Assembly (NCBI GenBank): GCA_025357755.1
Contig: JANXOP010000007.1
Coordinates: 1 to 57,842, forward strand
Length of the DNA: 57,842 nucleotides
Direction of reading: 5' to 3'
DNA from: Kofleriaceae bacterium
GTDB taxonomy: Bacteria > Myxococcota_A > Polyangia > Haliangiales > Haliangiaceae
The notes under the pieces were generated by a model. The model worked only from the letters and a program-made list of their open reading frames with translations. It ran no database searches and was not told the origin of the DNA. The position numbers were made by a program, and so were the translations under genes. Shown here in pieces: positions 7,729 to 17,568 of the stretch; position 1 is the stretch's first letter, and the number at the start of each line of letters is the position of its first letter.

Positions 7729-9627
7729 TCAGCGATCTGCGACGCGGTCGGAGCTGGAGCCGCGAGGCACGGCGAGCTGAAAGCAGGTGTCGAGGTCGGG
7801 CTCGAGGCCGAGTAGCTCGCCCCAGTGCTCGCCGCGCGCGAGGCCGTGTGCGAACGCGTCTCTCACGCCCGCCCGTGCGACCGACTTCTCCAGCTTTACG
7901 AGCGCCGGCAACTCCGCCGTCCACTTCAGGACGCCCGCGATCCAGGCGAGGTCCTTGACGAGACCGCGCTGGACGAGCAGCTTGGGGCGCGCGAGCCACG
8001 TCTTGACATACGCCTCGACGAGCTCGCGGTGCTCGCCGCGGGCGAGCTTTGCCACCCGTGGTCGATGATCGCCGGGTACGAACTCCCGGTGGTGCACGAA
8101 TGCAGTGAGCGCGGTCTTCGCGAGCGAGGCGTCCCGTGTCACGTCGGCGATCAGCGCGAGCTCGTCAAGGGCGTGCGCTCGCCCGTCGATCTGCGCGCGC
8201 ACCCAGTAGGGCTTGCAGAAGACGTACTTCGCGGCCACCAGCCGCGCCACGCCGGCCGTGGCCTCGGGCACGCGACCGAGGGCGGCGAGGTAGACGTAGT
8301 TTTTTGCCAGCGCGTCTTCGTGTGCGGTCGCCCACTCGCGGGCCTTCGCCGGCGCATGCGCGGCGAGGATCGCGAGCGCACGCGCACCGGCAAGGCTGCT
8401 TCGATCCGCGGCAAAGGTGATCAGATCGCCGCGGATGATCTCTCTCGCGATAGCGACCGCGTCGGCGGGCGCGATCCGCGCGAGATCGTGGAGCAGACAG
8501 GGCAGCAAAGCGTCACCGAGGAGCTCCGGGAACGCGGTGATCAGCACCGCGTAGTCCGCGATCCGCCCCGCGCGTGCGAGGCTCTGGTAGAGCAGCGATG
8601 CGAGCGCGTGGTCGTGCTGGATCACGTTCGCGCGCGCGAGCAGTGCATCCCGCGCGACCTCCGATCCCTCCGCGGCCAGCATGGCGATCGCGGGCGCGAC
8701 GGTCTCGACGCGATCGTCACGAAACGGCTTGGTACCGAGAGCCTTGACCACGTCCGCGCGTCCGCCGAGCCCGGCGATCAGCGCGAGTAGCTCTTGGTTG
8801 CCCGCGTGCTGCTTGCGCACCACCGCGTAGGCCGCATTCGCCTTCGCCACGGCTCCGAGTCGCCACCACGCGGGTACGAGCCCCGTTGCGGCGAGCGCAT
8901 CTCGATCGGTCGCGGGTGCGTTGCGCTCCGCGACCGCGAGGAAGGTGCGGGCCGAGGGCTCGTTCTTCGCCACTACGCGCATCACGGCGAGCTGTCCGGC
9001 GGCCCACGTGCGCCACCCAGGATCAGCGGGTAGGTGGTCGATCCAAACCAGCAAGAGCTCGTCGGTCGTGGACGGCCCCCACTCGAGCACCGCGCGCGCG
9101 GCGTCGCTTGTCCGGCCCGCCTCGACGAGCCGGCGCAGCACCGAGTCCTGGAACACGTCGAGGTCGGTGCCGGTGGCGCGCGGCCCGGCCTTCGGCGTGA
9201 CCTCTTTTTTCGGCTTCACCGGGCCGTGACGGTCCAGAGACAGCGCGACGTCGTCCTCGGCGCCCTTCGTCCAGCCATCCGCCGCGCCCCGGATCTCGAC
9301 ATCGAAGTACGGCAGCTTGTCGTGATCCGCGCGGGTGCGCTTCTTCTTGCGAAGCACGGCGGTCATGATCGCGATCGTCTCGGGGCACTCTTCGAACGGC
9401 GCCCCGCCTACGTCGATCAACGTGCCGGTCGCACCCGATGGCAGGTGGCCGCTCTCCGTCAGCTCGGTGACGACCCCTTGAACGGCCTCTGGAGACGCGT
9501 CGAAGAACTCGATCACGTCGGGATCGAGTGTCCAAAAACGCAGCTTGATGGCGCGCTTGGTCGCCGACAGTACGTGATAGCGATGAGTCTCCACGGAACC
9601 TCTGAGCTGACGGAATGTTGCGCGCAC
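7729..9627 (-). CDS. uncharacterised alpha-helical repeat protein
   Basis: Up to 632 residues from a GTG at 9627; a later GTG at 9594 gives MDTHRY-like N-terminus VETHRYHVLSATKRAIKLRF and is equally possible. The first 100 residues look like a small alpha/beta domain, followed by a charged linker (Lys/Pro-rich). Residues about 170-620 are dominated by Ala/Leu-rich amphipathic helices in the style of TPR or HEAT repeats. No catalytic motif, signal peptide or membrane segment is visible. I do not recognise the family. It follows the large kinase gene on the same strand with a 64-base spacer, so could be its upstream operon partner. Confidence 0.7.
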   Translation of the reverse strand: MRATFRQLRGSVETHRYHVLSATKRAIKLRFWTLDPDVIEFFDASPEAVQGVVTELTESGHLPSGATGTLIDVGGAPFEECPETIAIMTAVLRKKKRTRADHDKLPYFDVEIRGAADGWTKGAEDDVALSLDRHGPVKPKKEVTPKAGPRATGTDLDVFQDSVLRRLVEAGRTSDAARAVLEWGPSTTDELLLVWIDHLPADPGWRTWAAGQLAVMRVVAKNEPSARTFLAVAERNAPATDRDALAATGLVPAWWRLGAVAKANAAYAVVRKQHAGNQELLALIAGLGGRADVVKALGTKPFRDDRVETVAPAIAMLAAEGSEVARDALLARANVIQHDHALASLLYQSLARAGRIADYAVLITAFPELLGDALLPCLLHDLARIAPADAVAIAREIIRGDLITFAADRSSLAGARALAILAAHAPAKAREWATAHEDALAKNYVYLAALGRVPEATAGVARLVAAKYVFCKPYWVRAQIDGRAHALDELALIADVTRDASLAKTALTAFVHHREFVPGDHRPRVAKLARGEHRELVEAYVKTWLARPKLLVQRGLVKDLAWIAGVLKWTAELPALVKLEKSVARAGVRDAFAHGLARGEHWGELLGLEPDLDTCFQLAVPRGSSSDRVADR

Positions 9628-9837
9628 CGGGGCGGCGCTTCGAGGGGGATGCCGGTCATGTAGCGAAGTCGCACCGATCGACGGATGAAGGCGACTGCGG
9701 TTGGCAACCAGTCGTCACTCCAAGAACCCAGCAGCCATCGCTGACCCGGTTCATCGCGGCGTTTCTGCGCAGATTCTATCGCGTAGGCGCAGCTGCTTGA
9801 CTGTCCAGCCTGGAAGCATCTGACCCCAGGTCGTTGC

Positions 9838-10272
9838 ATGCTCCTCGTCATGTTCAAATGCGTGACGCTCACGGTTCTTTTGGCCGCCACGCCGGTCGTG
9901 GCTGAACCCGAATTGACCCGAATCGACAAGGTCGTCGCGACGAAGTGCTCGACGGATGGCGGAGCGATGAATTGTCCTTCCGGTGTGAAGTACATGGGCG
10001 AACTGATCCAGAAGTGGGGCTACGCCCAGCTACTCGAGAAGCCTCAGGCGTGTCCCGGCGCGAAGCCAGGACCGATGACCTTTGGACTCGGGTACGAGTA
10101 CAACGACGGTCAGATTTACATCGCCGACGAGTCGAAGCTCCCAGGCTGCGTGAAATCGCTCGCGACGAAGCTCGGTGCGAAGTGGCTCGAGATCTACAAG
10201 TTCATCCAGCCGCTCGATCCCTCGGTCGATGTTCGCAACACGTACAAGATCACAGTCATGATCAGGAAGTGA
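9838..10272 (+). CDS. small exported protein of unknown function
   Basis: 144 residues. Residues 1-22 form a signal peptide (basic/hydrophobic run ending PVVAEP), with ATG at 9838 or 9850. The mature part has four Cys (in ATKCST, MNCPSG, QACPG and PGCVK), suggesting disulfides in the periplasm. No known domain is recognised. It stands alone between the repeat protein and the next hypothetical gene. Confidence 0.65.
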   Translation: MLLVMFKCVTLTVLLAATPVVAEPELTRIDKVVATKCSTDGGAMNCPSGVKYMGELIQKWGYAQLLEKPQACPGAKPGPMTFGLGYEYNDGQIYIADESKLPGCVKSLATKLGAKWLEIYKFIQPLDPSVDVRNTYKITVMIRK

Positions 10273-10362
10273 GCCGCGACGGACCACATCGACGAGCCGT
10301 TCGAGCTCGAGAAACTCGGGAGATCATCAGCCTCTCGGCTGAATCTATTCGGTAGCGCGTGC

Positions 10363-11325
10363 GTGCTGCGATGTTACGCACGCGGCGTGCCTACACCCCC
10401 GGACGCATACGACGACCATGACCCCGAGTCCGTCGTTTTGCACCACGCCGACGGTCGACGTTGGATCGGTCGCCACGAGAAATCGCGCACGCTGCTCCAG
10501 CTACGGTTCCCAGACAATCCGGACGTACTCAAACGCACCGTTTCCGACGGTGATCGGAGGTGGGACGCGCTCCTCGAAGAGCTTCGACTCGACGGATTTG
10601 TGCCAACGCCCGAACCGGCGGCCACGCTCGAGCGCTGGCTGAGCTCGTGGCACGACCGCGCGCCGAGCTTCGACGCGACGGCTCTGTACGAAGAGGTTCG
10701 GCGGGATCCCGACGCGCTCTCCTGGACACAGCTCGTGCTCGACCTTCGCGAGCCGTTGCGCCGCGTCACGGCGACCTCTTACGAAGTGATGCGTTCCGAC
10801 GAATGGAACGCAGCGGGCCCCGCTCGGGCTGCGCTCGAACGAGACTTCGATCGCGCGTGGAAGGTGCTCATCCTCGGCCTGCGCTCGGCCTCGTCAACAG
10901 CGGTGACGAGGCTCGACGAGATGATCGCGCTCCGTGGTGGCGAGGAGGTCGTGCCTGCGCTGGTTGCGATGATCGGCGAACCCGCGAGTCGACAGCCGTA
11001 TCGCTCGATTGCCGTGCATACGCTGCCGCGCTACCTCGATCGCTTCGAGCTGCCACTGCGTTCCGAGCACTTCGCAACGCGACTCGGTGCGATCATCCCA
11101 TTGGCCTACGCGTGTCACCTCCCGCCCGTCGAGCAGTTCCTGTTCAGTCACCTGCCTGCCGTGCTCACCGAAACCGAGATCGAGAATCTTGCCTTCGCAG
11201 CCATACGGACGCGCAACCCGATCCACCGAGCACGTCTCGAACGCTGGGAACAAGAAGCGACGAGCAAATACCTGCGCGATGCGATGCGTCGCTGCCTGAC
11301 GTCACTCACGTCGCCGAGCTCCTGA
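10363..11325 (+). CDS. uncharacterised soluble protein, helical repeat-like
   Basis: 320 residues from the GTG at 10363; a GTG at 10387 (VPTPPDAYDD) is an alternative. The first 70 residues (HHADGRRWIGRHEKSRTLL) recall the WGR-type small domain found in MolR-like proteins, followed by a helical body of HEAT-like character. No catalytic motif or signal peptide is seen. Family not recognised; the coding call rests on length and GC-rich third positions. Confidence 0.65.
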   Translation: MLRCYARGVPTPPDAYDDHDPESVVLHHADGRRWIGRHEKSRTLLQLRFPDNPDVLKRTVSDGDRRWDALLEELRLDGFVPTPEPAATLERWLSSWHDRAPSFDATALYEEVRRDPDALSWTQLVLDLREPLRRVTATSYEVMRSDEWNAAGPARAALERDFDRAWKVLILGLRSASSTAVTRLDEMIALRGGEEVVPALVAMIGEPASRQPYRSIAVHTLPRYLDRFELPLRSEHFATRLGAIIPLAYACHLPPVEQFLFSHLPAVLTETEIENLAFAAIRTRNPIHRARLERWEQEATSKYLRDAMRRCLTSLTSPSS

Positions 11326-11395
11326 TTCCTCTCGTCATGCGAGTCCGGACCGCGCTTCTCGTGTAACGCCGCGGGCGCTCGCGAGACAGCGGTCC

Positions 11396-11956
11396 ATGCA
11401 CTTCAAACGTGGATCGATCCTCCTCGCGTTCTCCCTCGCAGCCTGCGGCGGCAAGGCCAAGGAACCCGACAGCAGGGCCGTGGAGCACGCCGGCTCCGGC
11501 GCGATGAGTGGGGACATGGCCATGCAGATGAAGATGGGCATGGCCGCCCCCTCGGCGGACTCGCAAACGCTGCTCGCGAAGGTGAGCAGCTACGCGACGT
11601 GGCCGAAGTTCGCCGAGAACTCGGAGCCAAAGGCCTCCAGAGCGCACATGAACATGTACGTCGTCACGTTTCACAACGACGTCGTGACGGCCGCGATCGC
11701 CGCGCACACCCTGCCCCTCCCCGACGGCGCGGTGATCGTCAAGCAGAACAAGATGAAGGCCGACGCACCGCCACAGACCCTCACCATCATGAGCAAGCAG
11801 GGCGGCAAGTGGTTCTGGCTCGATGCGACGCCTGACGGCAAGGTCGTGACGATCAACGACATGCCACAGGAAGGGTTCGGCGCGCCGATGTGCACGAAGT
11901 GCCACGACGATGCGTCGAACAACGACTACGTCTTCACGCACAGCTTCGCGAAGTAG
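11396..11956 (+). CDS. cytochrome P460-like lipoprotein with a c-type haem motif
   Basis: 186 residues. The N-terminus is a lipoprotein signal (lipobox LAAC, Cys about 17). A Met/Gly-rich linker (SGDMAMQMKMGMA) is followed by a P460-like domain: YATWPKFAENSEPKASRAHMN, VTFHND, LPDGAVIVKQNK. A CTKCH motif (CxxCH) near the C-terminus would attach haem c covalently. P460-type proteins oxidise hydroxylamine or handle NO in the periplasm, but many remain untested. The protein would be tethered to a membrane facing the periplasm. It lies just downstream of the ECF sigma/anti-sigma pair but on the opposite strand. Confidence 0.8.
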   Translation: MHFKRGSILLAFSLAACGGKAKEPDSRAVEHAGSGAMSGDMAMQMKMGMAAPSADSQTLLAKVSSYATWPKFAENSEPKASRAHMNMYVVTFHNDVVTAAIAAHTLPLPDGAVIVKQNKMKADAPPQTLTIMSKQGGKWFWLDATPDGKVVTINDMPQEGFGAPMCTKCHDDASNNDYVFTHSFAK

Positions 11957-11990
11957 TCCGCATTCGCTTGGTGGAGACCTCGAGACAACG

Positions 11991-12260
11991 TCACGTCGTC
12001 TCTGGTTTCTTCCTCGCGTCGGCGAGCTGCGCGTCGTTCCACGCGGCGAATCGCTCGCGCAGCTCGTCGCGAACGTCCGTGGGCATCGGCTCGTCCGGCA
12101 GCTTTCCGAGGCTACCGATCGTCGCCTTCATCTGACGCAAGTACGCGCGGCAGTGCTTGCACATGCCGACGTGCATCTGGAACCGCATGCGGTCCGCGAA
12201 GCGCATCCGACCCTCGAGGTAGTCCGTGACGATCTCGGTGATTTCTTGGCAGCTCAGCAT
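11991..12260 (-). CDS. zinc-finger anti-sigma factor
   Basis: 89 residues. The N-terminal anti-sigma (zf-HC2/ZAS) motif is complete: SCQEITEIVTDYLEG followed by HVGMCKHCRAY, giving the His-x3-Cys-x2-Cys zinc site. No transmembrane segment follows, so it is a cytoplasmic anti-sigma factor, possibly redox-sensing through zinc cysteines as in RsrA-like proteins. The ATG overlaps the stop of the sigma gene as TAATG. Confidence 0.9.
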   Translation of the reverse strand: MLSCQEITEIVTDYLEGRMRFADRMRFQMHVGMCKHCRAYLRQMKATIGSLGKLPDEPMPTDVRDELRERFAAWNDAQLADARKKPETT

Positions 12261-12886
12261 TACTTGGTCGCGAAGTGCGCCTCCAGCCGGCTCCGGAGCC
12301 GGGACCGCGCACGATGAAGGAGGACCCGTTGATGGGTCTCGTTGATCACGAGAACGTTACAGACTTCTTCGGCCGTCCAGCCGAGAGTATCGCGCAGGAC
12401 CACGATCACCCGTTGTCTTTCGGGCAGCCGGCGGAGCTCGACTTCCAGCAGCGCCATCGCCTGATGATTGCCGAGCAATCTCTCGGGCGTCTCGTCCTCC
12501 CACCGCATGGGCGGAGCGCGCCACTTACCGTTCGCGTTGAAGCGCGCGACCTCGACGACCGCGAGCTCGTCGGGGTCCTCGTCGCCATCGCCCATCGCCG
12601 AGAACGGCGTGGATCGCGCTTCGCGGACACCCTTGGTCTTCGCGCGGTTCACGAGGATCCGGGAGATCCAGGTACCCAGCGCGGAGCGTTCCTCGAACGA
12701 CGCGAGGCCGTCGAGCACCGCGACCCAGGTGTCTTGCACGACCTCGTCCGCAGACGCGTCCGTCGACACGAAGATCCGCGCGAGACGCCTGAGCCGTCCG
12801 TGGTACTTCTCGACCAGCGCATCGAAGGCGTCGGCATCCCCCGCGCGGAGTCTCGCGAGGAGCTGCGTATCGTCCGAGCTCGCCAT
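12260..12886 (-). CDS. ECF-family RNA polymerase sigma factor
   Basis: 208 residues from the ATG at 12886, preceded by GAGAGGT. Region 2 is visible as DAFDALVEKYHGRLRRLARI and the DEVVQDTWVAVLDGL core-binding/-10 motif; region 4 as LPERQRVIVVLRDTLGWTAE with a helix-turn-helix. It partners with the overlapping anti-sigma gene. It faces the arsenosugar operon across a 282-base divergent spacer and the P460-like lipoprotein lies just beyond the anti-sigma gene, so either could be a regulon member (inference). Confidence 0.92.
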   Translation of the reverse strand: MASSDDTQLLARLRAGDADAFDALVEKYHGRLRRLARIFVSTDASADEVVQDTWVAVLDGLASFEERSALGTWISRILVNRAKTKGVREARSTPFSAMGDGDEDPDELAVVEVARFNANGKWRAPPMRWEDETPERLLGNHQAMALLEVELRRLPERQRVIVVLRDTLGWTAEEVCNVLVINETHQRVLLHRARSRLRSRLEAHFATK

Positions 12887-13024
12887 ACCTCTCGCGGACG
12901 TCACCCTAGGCGGCTGCCCCTGCGCCGTCCAGTCGGGATCCGCGCAGAAGGTCGCGCGGGACAAAACGTCCGCCCGCGAAGCCCGCAGGATCGGGGAGCC
13001 GAACATGCCTGGTTGTCCGCGTGC

Positions 13025-13070
13025 CCGGCGATTCGTTACACGTCATTTTCACCGTGTAACGAATCGCCGG
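13025..13070. promoter_or_regulatory. perfect 18-bp inverted repeat in the sigma/arsS divergent spacer
   Basis: The left arm CCGGCGATTCGTTACACG (13025-13042) and right arm CGTGTAACGAATCGCCGG (13053-13070) are exact reverse complements around a 10-base centre (TCATTTTCAC). The site is 99 bases upstream of the arsS ATG and 139 bases upstream of the sigma ATG. No T-run follows, so an operator for a dimeric regulator or a leader RNA hairpin is more likely than a terminator. Confidence 0.75.
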
Positions 13071-13168
13071 CTGGCGAGACGACTACGGATGTCGCAGCCG
13101 TGCGTCCGAAGAATCGTAGGGCAAGCTATCGGGATGTCCCCCGCAGCGCATATCAGGAGAGCTCGCTG

Positions 13169-14151
<983 letters not shown>

Positions 14152-14155
<4 letters not shown>

Positions 14156-15021
14156 GCGCGCCCGCGATCGGCGTGCTCGGCGGCAGCGGGTTCTACGATC
14201 TGCCCGGCGTGACCGAGCTCGAGACGATCGAGGTCGAGACGCCCTTCGGTCGGCCGTCCGACGCGCTGACGATCGGGCAGCTGGCAGGCCGTCGCGTCGT
14301 CTTTCTGCCGCGCCACGGCCGCGGGCACCGCCTGTCGCCGACCGAGGTCAACACGCGTGCGAACCTCCACGCGCTCAAGCAGCTCGGCGCGACCCACGTG
14401 GTCTCGGTGTCCGCGGTCGGCTCGCTCCGCGAGGCGATCGCACCGGGCGATATCGTGATCCCGCGGCAGTTCATCGATCGCACGGTCGCCCGGCCGGCCA
14501 CGTTCTTCGGCGACGGCGTCGTCGCGCACGTCAGCCTCGCGGATCCGGTCTGCATGCGGCTCGGCGACGTGCTGGTGGGTGCGGCGCGGAGCCAGGCCGA
14601 GCGCGTCCACGCCGCCGCGACCTACGTGTGCATCGAGGGCCCGCAGTTCGGCACCCGCGCGGAGTCGGAGATGATGCGAGCGTGGGGTGGCGATGTGGTC
14701 GGCATGACGAATCTCCCCGAGGCCCGCCTCGCGCGCGAGGCCGAGCTCTGTTACGCGACGCTCGCCCTGCCCTCGGACTACGACTGCTGGCGCCCACGCG
14801 AAGAGGTCACTGTGACCGACGCGCTCGCCGTGCTACGCGCAAATGTCGCGACCGCGCAGCGGATCCTCTCGGGTGCCCTCGCAGCGCTCGATCCGGCCAC
14901 GCCTTGCAGCTGCCAGCGTAGCCTCGATCACGCGCTCGTCACGCCGGCCGCCGCGATCGGCCCCGCCGCGCGCGAGCGTCTCGCCCTCTTACTCGCGCGG
15001 CGACTCGGCGCGGCCCACTGA
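14152..15021 (+). CDS. S-methyl-5'-thioadenosine phosphorylase-like protein of the arsenosugar operon
   Basis: 289 residues from a GTG overlapping the arsS stop. The PNP/MTAP fold is shown by IGVLGGSGFYDLPG, FLPRHGRGHRLSP, SAVGSL, EGPQFGTRAESEMM and GMTNLPEARLAREAELCYA. The enzyme would cleave the N-glycosidic bond of a 5'-modified adenosine with phosphate. In this operon the likely substrate is the 5'-arsenic adenosine nucleoside made by ArsS, releasing adenine and leaving a sugar phosphate for glycosylation (inference from context); ordinary MTA salvage is the alternative. Confidence 0.9.
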
Positions 15022-15034
15022 TAGGATCTCGACC

Positions 15035-16066
15035 ATGTCGACCCTCGAGAGCGTCCAGCACTACTACGGCAAGGTCCTCACCTCGACGAAGGATCTCCAG
15101 ACGAGCGCGTGTTGTACCGCCGAGGCGATGCCCGCGCATTTGCGCCCGCTGCTCGCCGACATCCACGAAGAGGTGCAAGCCAAGTTCTACGGATGCGGCT
15201 CGCCGATTCCGAGCGAGCTCGAAGGCTGCACGGTGCTCGACCTCGGCTCTGGTTCGGGACGCGATTGCTATCTTCTATCGCGCCTCGTCGGCGAGCATGG
15301 CCGCGTCATCGGCGTCGACATGACGGCCGAGCAACTCGTCGTCGCGCGTCGTCACGTCGACTGGCACACGGCGCGCTACGGTTACGCCAAGCCAAACATC
15401 GAGTTCAAGCAGGGCTACATCGAAGATCTCGAAGGCGCCGGGATCGCGAGCGGTTCGATCGACGTGGTGGTCTCCAACTGCGTCATCAACCTCTCGCCCG
15501 ACAAGGGCCGCGTGTTCTCGGAGATCCTGCGCGTGCTGCGGCCAGGCGGAGAGCTGTTGTTCTCGGACGTGTTCGCGGATCGTCGGCTACCCGCAACGCT
15601 CCAGCAAGATCCGGTGCTGCTCGGCGAGTGCCTCGGCGGCGCGCTCTACGGCGAGGACTTCCGCCGGTTGCTCCTCGACCGCGGTTGCCGCGACTTCCGG
15701 ATCGTCGCGAGCACACCGCTCGTGCTCGGCAACATCGAGATCGAGCGGAAGGTCGGCATGATCGCCTTCACGTCGCGGACGGTGCGAGCGTTCAAGCTCG
15801 ATCTCGAGGATCGCTGCGAGGACTACGGGCAGGTCGCCTACTACCAGGGCACGGTCCCCGAGGCGCCGCACGGCTTCACGCTCGACGACCACCATCACTT
15901 CAGGACGGGCATGCCGCACCTGGTGTGCAGCAACACGGCGGCGATGCTCGCGAGCACGCGCTACGCGAAGCACTTCGAGATCGCGGGCAACACCTCGACC
16001 CACTACGGGCTGTTCGACTGCGCACCGCCCGTCGCGAGCGCGCCCGCGAGCAAGGCTTGCTGTTGA
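15035..16066 (+). CDS. arsM: arsenite S-adenosylmethionine methyltransferase ArsM (arsenosugar type)
   Basis: 343 residues, ATG preceded by AGGAT. SAM-binding motif VLDLGSGSGRDCYLLSRL; arsenic-handling cysteines at residues 27-28 (SACCTAEAM) and in VVSNCVINLSPDKG; GECLGGALY also carries a conserved Cys. The C-terminal extension of about 80 residues ends in KACC and is characteristic of the arsenosugar-type ArsM rather than the short detoxification form. It methylates As(III) to mono- and dimethylated species in the cytosol, which ArsS then uses. The stop overlaps the start of the flavoprotein gene. Confidence 0.94.
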   Translation: MSTLESVQHYYGKVLTSTKDLQTSACCTAEAMPAHLRPLLADIHEEVQAKFYGCGSPIPSELEGCTVLDLGSGSGRDCYLLSRLVGEHGRVIGVDMTAEQLVVARRHVDWHTARYGYAKPNIEFKQGYIEDLEGAGIASGSIDVVVSNCVINLSPDKGRVFSEILRVLRPGGELLFSDVFADRRLPATLQQDPVLLGECLGGALYGEDFRRLLLDRGCRDFRIVASTPLVLGNIEIERKVGMIAFTSRTVRAFKLDLEDRCEDYGQVAYYQGTVPEAPHGFTLDDHHHFRTGMPHLVCSNTAAMLASTRYAKHFEIAGNTSTHYGLFDCAPPVASAPASKACC

Positions 16067-17568
16067 CCGATGCTCCACCGGCCGAAGACGAGCTCGACCG
16101 CGCGCTCGTCGCGGCGGTCCGTCCGGCGATGTGGACGAACCCGCCCCCGGCCGGTCGCTACAACCTTGTCGTGATCGGCGGCGGCACCGCCGGGCTCGTC
16201 TCCGCGGTGGGGGCCGCCTCACTCGGAGCCCGCGTCGCGCTGATCGAGCGCCACTGGCTCGGCGGTGACTGCCTCAACTACGGTTGTATCCCCTCCAAGG
16301 CGTTGATCCGCGCGGGCCGTGCCGCCTACGACGTGCGCACTGCGGAGGAGCTCGGCGTCGAGGCGGGGGAGCCACGCGTCGACTTCCCCGGCGTGATGGA
16401 GCGCATGCGGCGGCTCCGCGCACAGATCGCGCCGCACGATTCCGCGGAGCGCCTCGCGGGTCTCGGAATCGATGTCTACTTCGGGTCGGCACGGTTCGTC
16501 GCCCGCGATGCGATCGAGGTTGCCGGTGCGCGGCTCCGGTTCGCGCGCGCGATCATCGCGAGCGGCGCACGCGCTGCGATTCCACCGGTGCCCGGGCTCG
16601 CCGAGCTGAAACCGTTGACCAACGAGACCGTCTTCTCGCTGACGCAACTGCCGCGTCGACTCCTCGTCATCGGCGGTGGACCGCTCGGCTGCGAGCTCGC
16701 GCAAACCTTCCGGCGGTTCGGCAGCGAGGTGACGATCATCGATCGCGATGATCGGGTGCTACCGCGGGAGGACCGCGATGCCTCCGCGGTCGTCCAGGCG
16801 CAGCTCGAGCGCGAGGGCGTGCGACTCGTCCTCGGCGCCGTCCTGACCGCCGCGACCCGCAACGGCGACACCTGCACGCTGACCTACGAGCGCGCCGGCG
16901 CGACCGAGAAGTGCAGCGGCGACCAGATCCTCGTCGCGGCCGGGCGGACGCCGAACCTCGATGGACTGGATGTCGGTGCCGCGGGCGTCGAGACCACCAG
17001 GCACGGCATCCACGTCGACGATCACCTACGCACGACGAACCGGCGCATCTTCGCCGCGGGCGACGTCGCCTCGCGCTTCCAGTTCACCCACGCGGCGGAT
17101 GCGATGGCGCGCATCGCGATCCAGAACGCGCTGTTCTTCGGCCGCAAGCGCGCCTCGGTGCTCGTCATGCCGTGGTGCACGTACACCGACCCGGAGATCG
17201 CGCACGTCGGCCTCTACGAACAAGAGGCCAAGGAGCGACACGGCAAGATCTCCACCCTGACGGCACACCTCGCCGACAACGATCGCGCGGTCGTCGACGG
17301 CGAGACCCGCGGCTTTGGACGCGTCCACGTCGATCGGAGGGGCCGCATGGTCGGCGCGACCCTCGTCGCGCGCCACGCCGGCGAATCGATCGGCGAAGCC
17401 TCGTTGGCGATCACCACGAAGCAGAAGCTCGGCACCCTCGCGATGACGCTCCATCCCTATCCCACGCAGGCGGAGGTGTGGAAGCGGCTCGGCGACACGT
17501 ACAACGCGCGCCGACTCACGCCACGCGTCCGGAGGGTCGTTGGATGGCTGATGAGGCGTCGCCGGTGA
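16063..17568 (+). CDS. mercuric reductase-like pyridine nucleotide-disulfide oxidoreductase
   Basis: 501 residues if the TTG at 16063 (overlapping the arsM stop) is used; an ATG at 16129 gives 479. FAD motif VVIGGGTAGLVSAVGAA, redox-active disulfide GGDCLNYGCIPSKALI, NAD(P) motif LLVIGGGPLGCELAQTF, second FAD motif FAAGDVASRFQFTH, and the C-terminal dimerisation domain with LHPYPTQAEVWK. There is no N-terminal HMA domain and no C-terminal Cys pair, so it is not a true MerA. In arsenosugar operons such enzymes recur; a redox role on thiols or arsenic is possible but unproven. Confidence 0.88.
   Translation: MTDAPPAEDELDRALVAAVRPAMWTNPPPAGRYNLVVIGGGTAGLVSAVGAASLGARVALIERHWLGGDCLNYGCIPSKALIRAGRAAYDVRTAEELGVEAGEPRVDFPGVMERMRRLRAQIAPHDSAERLAGLGIDVYFGSARFVARDAIEVAGARLRFARAIIASGARAAIPPVPGLAELKPLTNETVFSLTQLPRRLLVIGGGPLGCELAQTFRRFGSEVTIIDRDDRVLPREDRDASAVVQAQLEREGVRLVLGAVLTAATRNGDTCTLTYERAGATEKCSGDQILVAAGRTPNLDGLDVGAAGVETTRHGIHVDDHLRTTNRRIFAAGDVASRFQFTHAADAMARIAIQNALFFGRKRASVLVMPWCTYTDPEIAHVGLYEQEAKERHGKISTLTAHLADNDRAVVDGETRGFGRVHVDRRGRMVGATLVARHAGESIGEASLAITTKQKLGTLAMTLHPYPTQAEVWKRLGDTYNARRLTPRVRRVVGWLMRRRR

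Noticed and set aside
10363..11325. Assigning a named WGR/MolR family to this protein.
   Set aside because: The resemblance covers only about 60 residues and was not strong enough to call the family.
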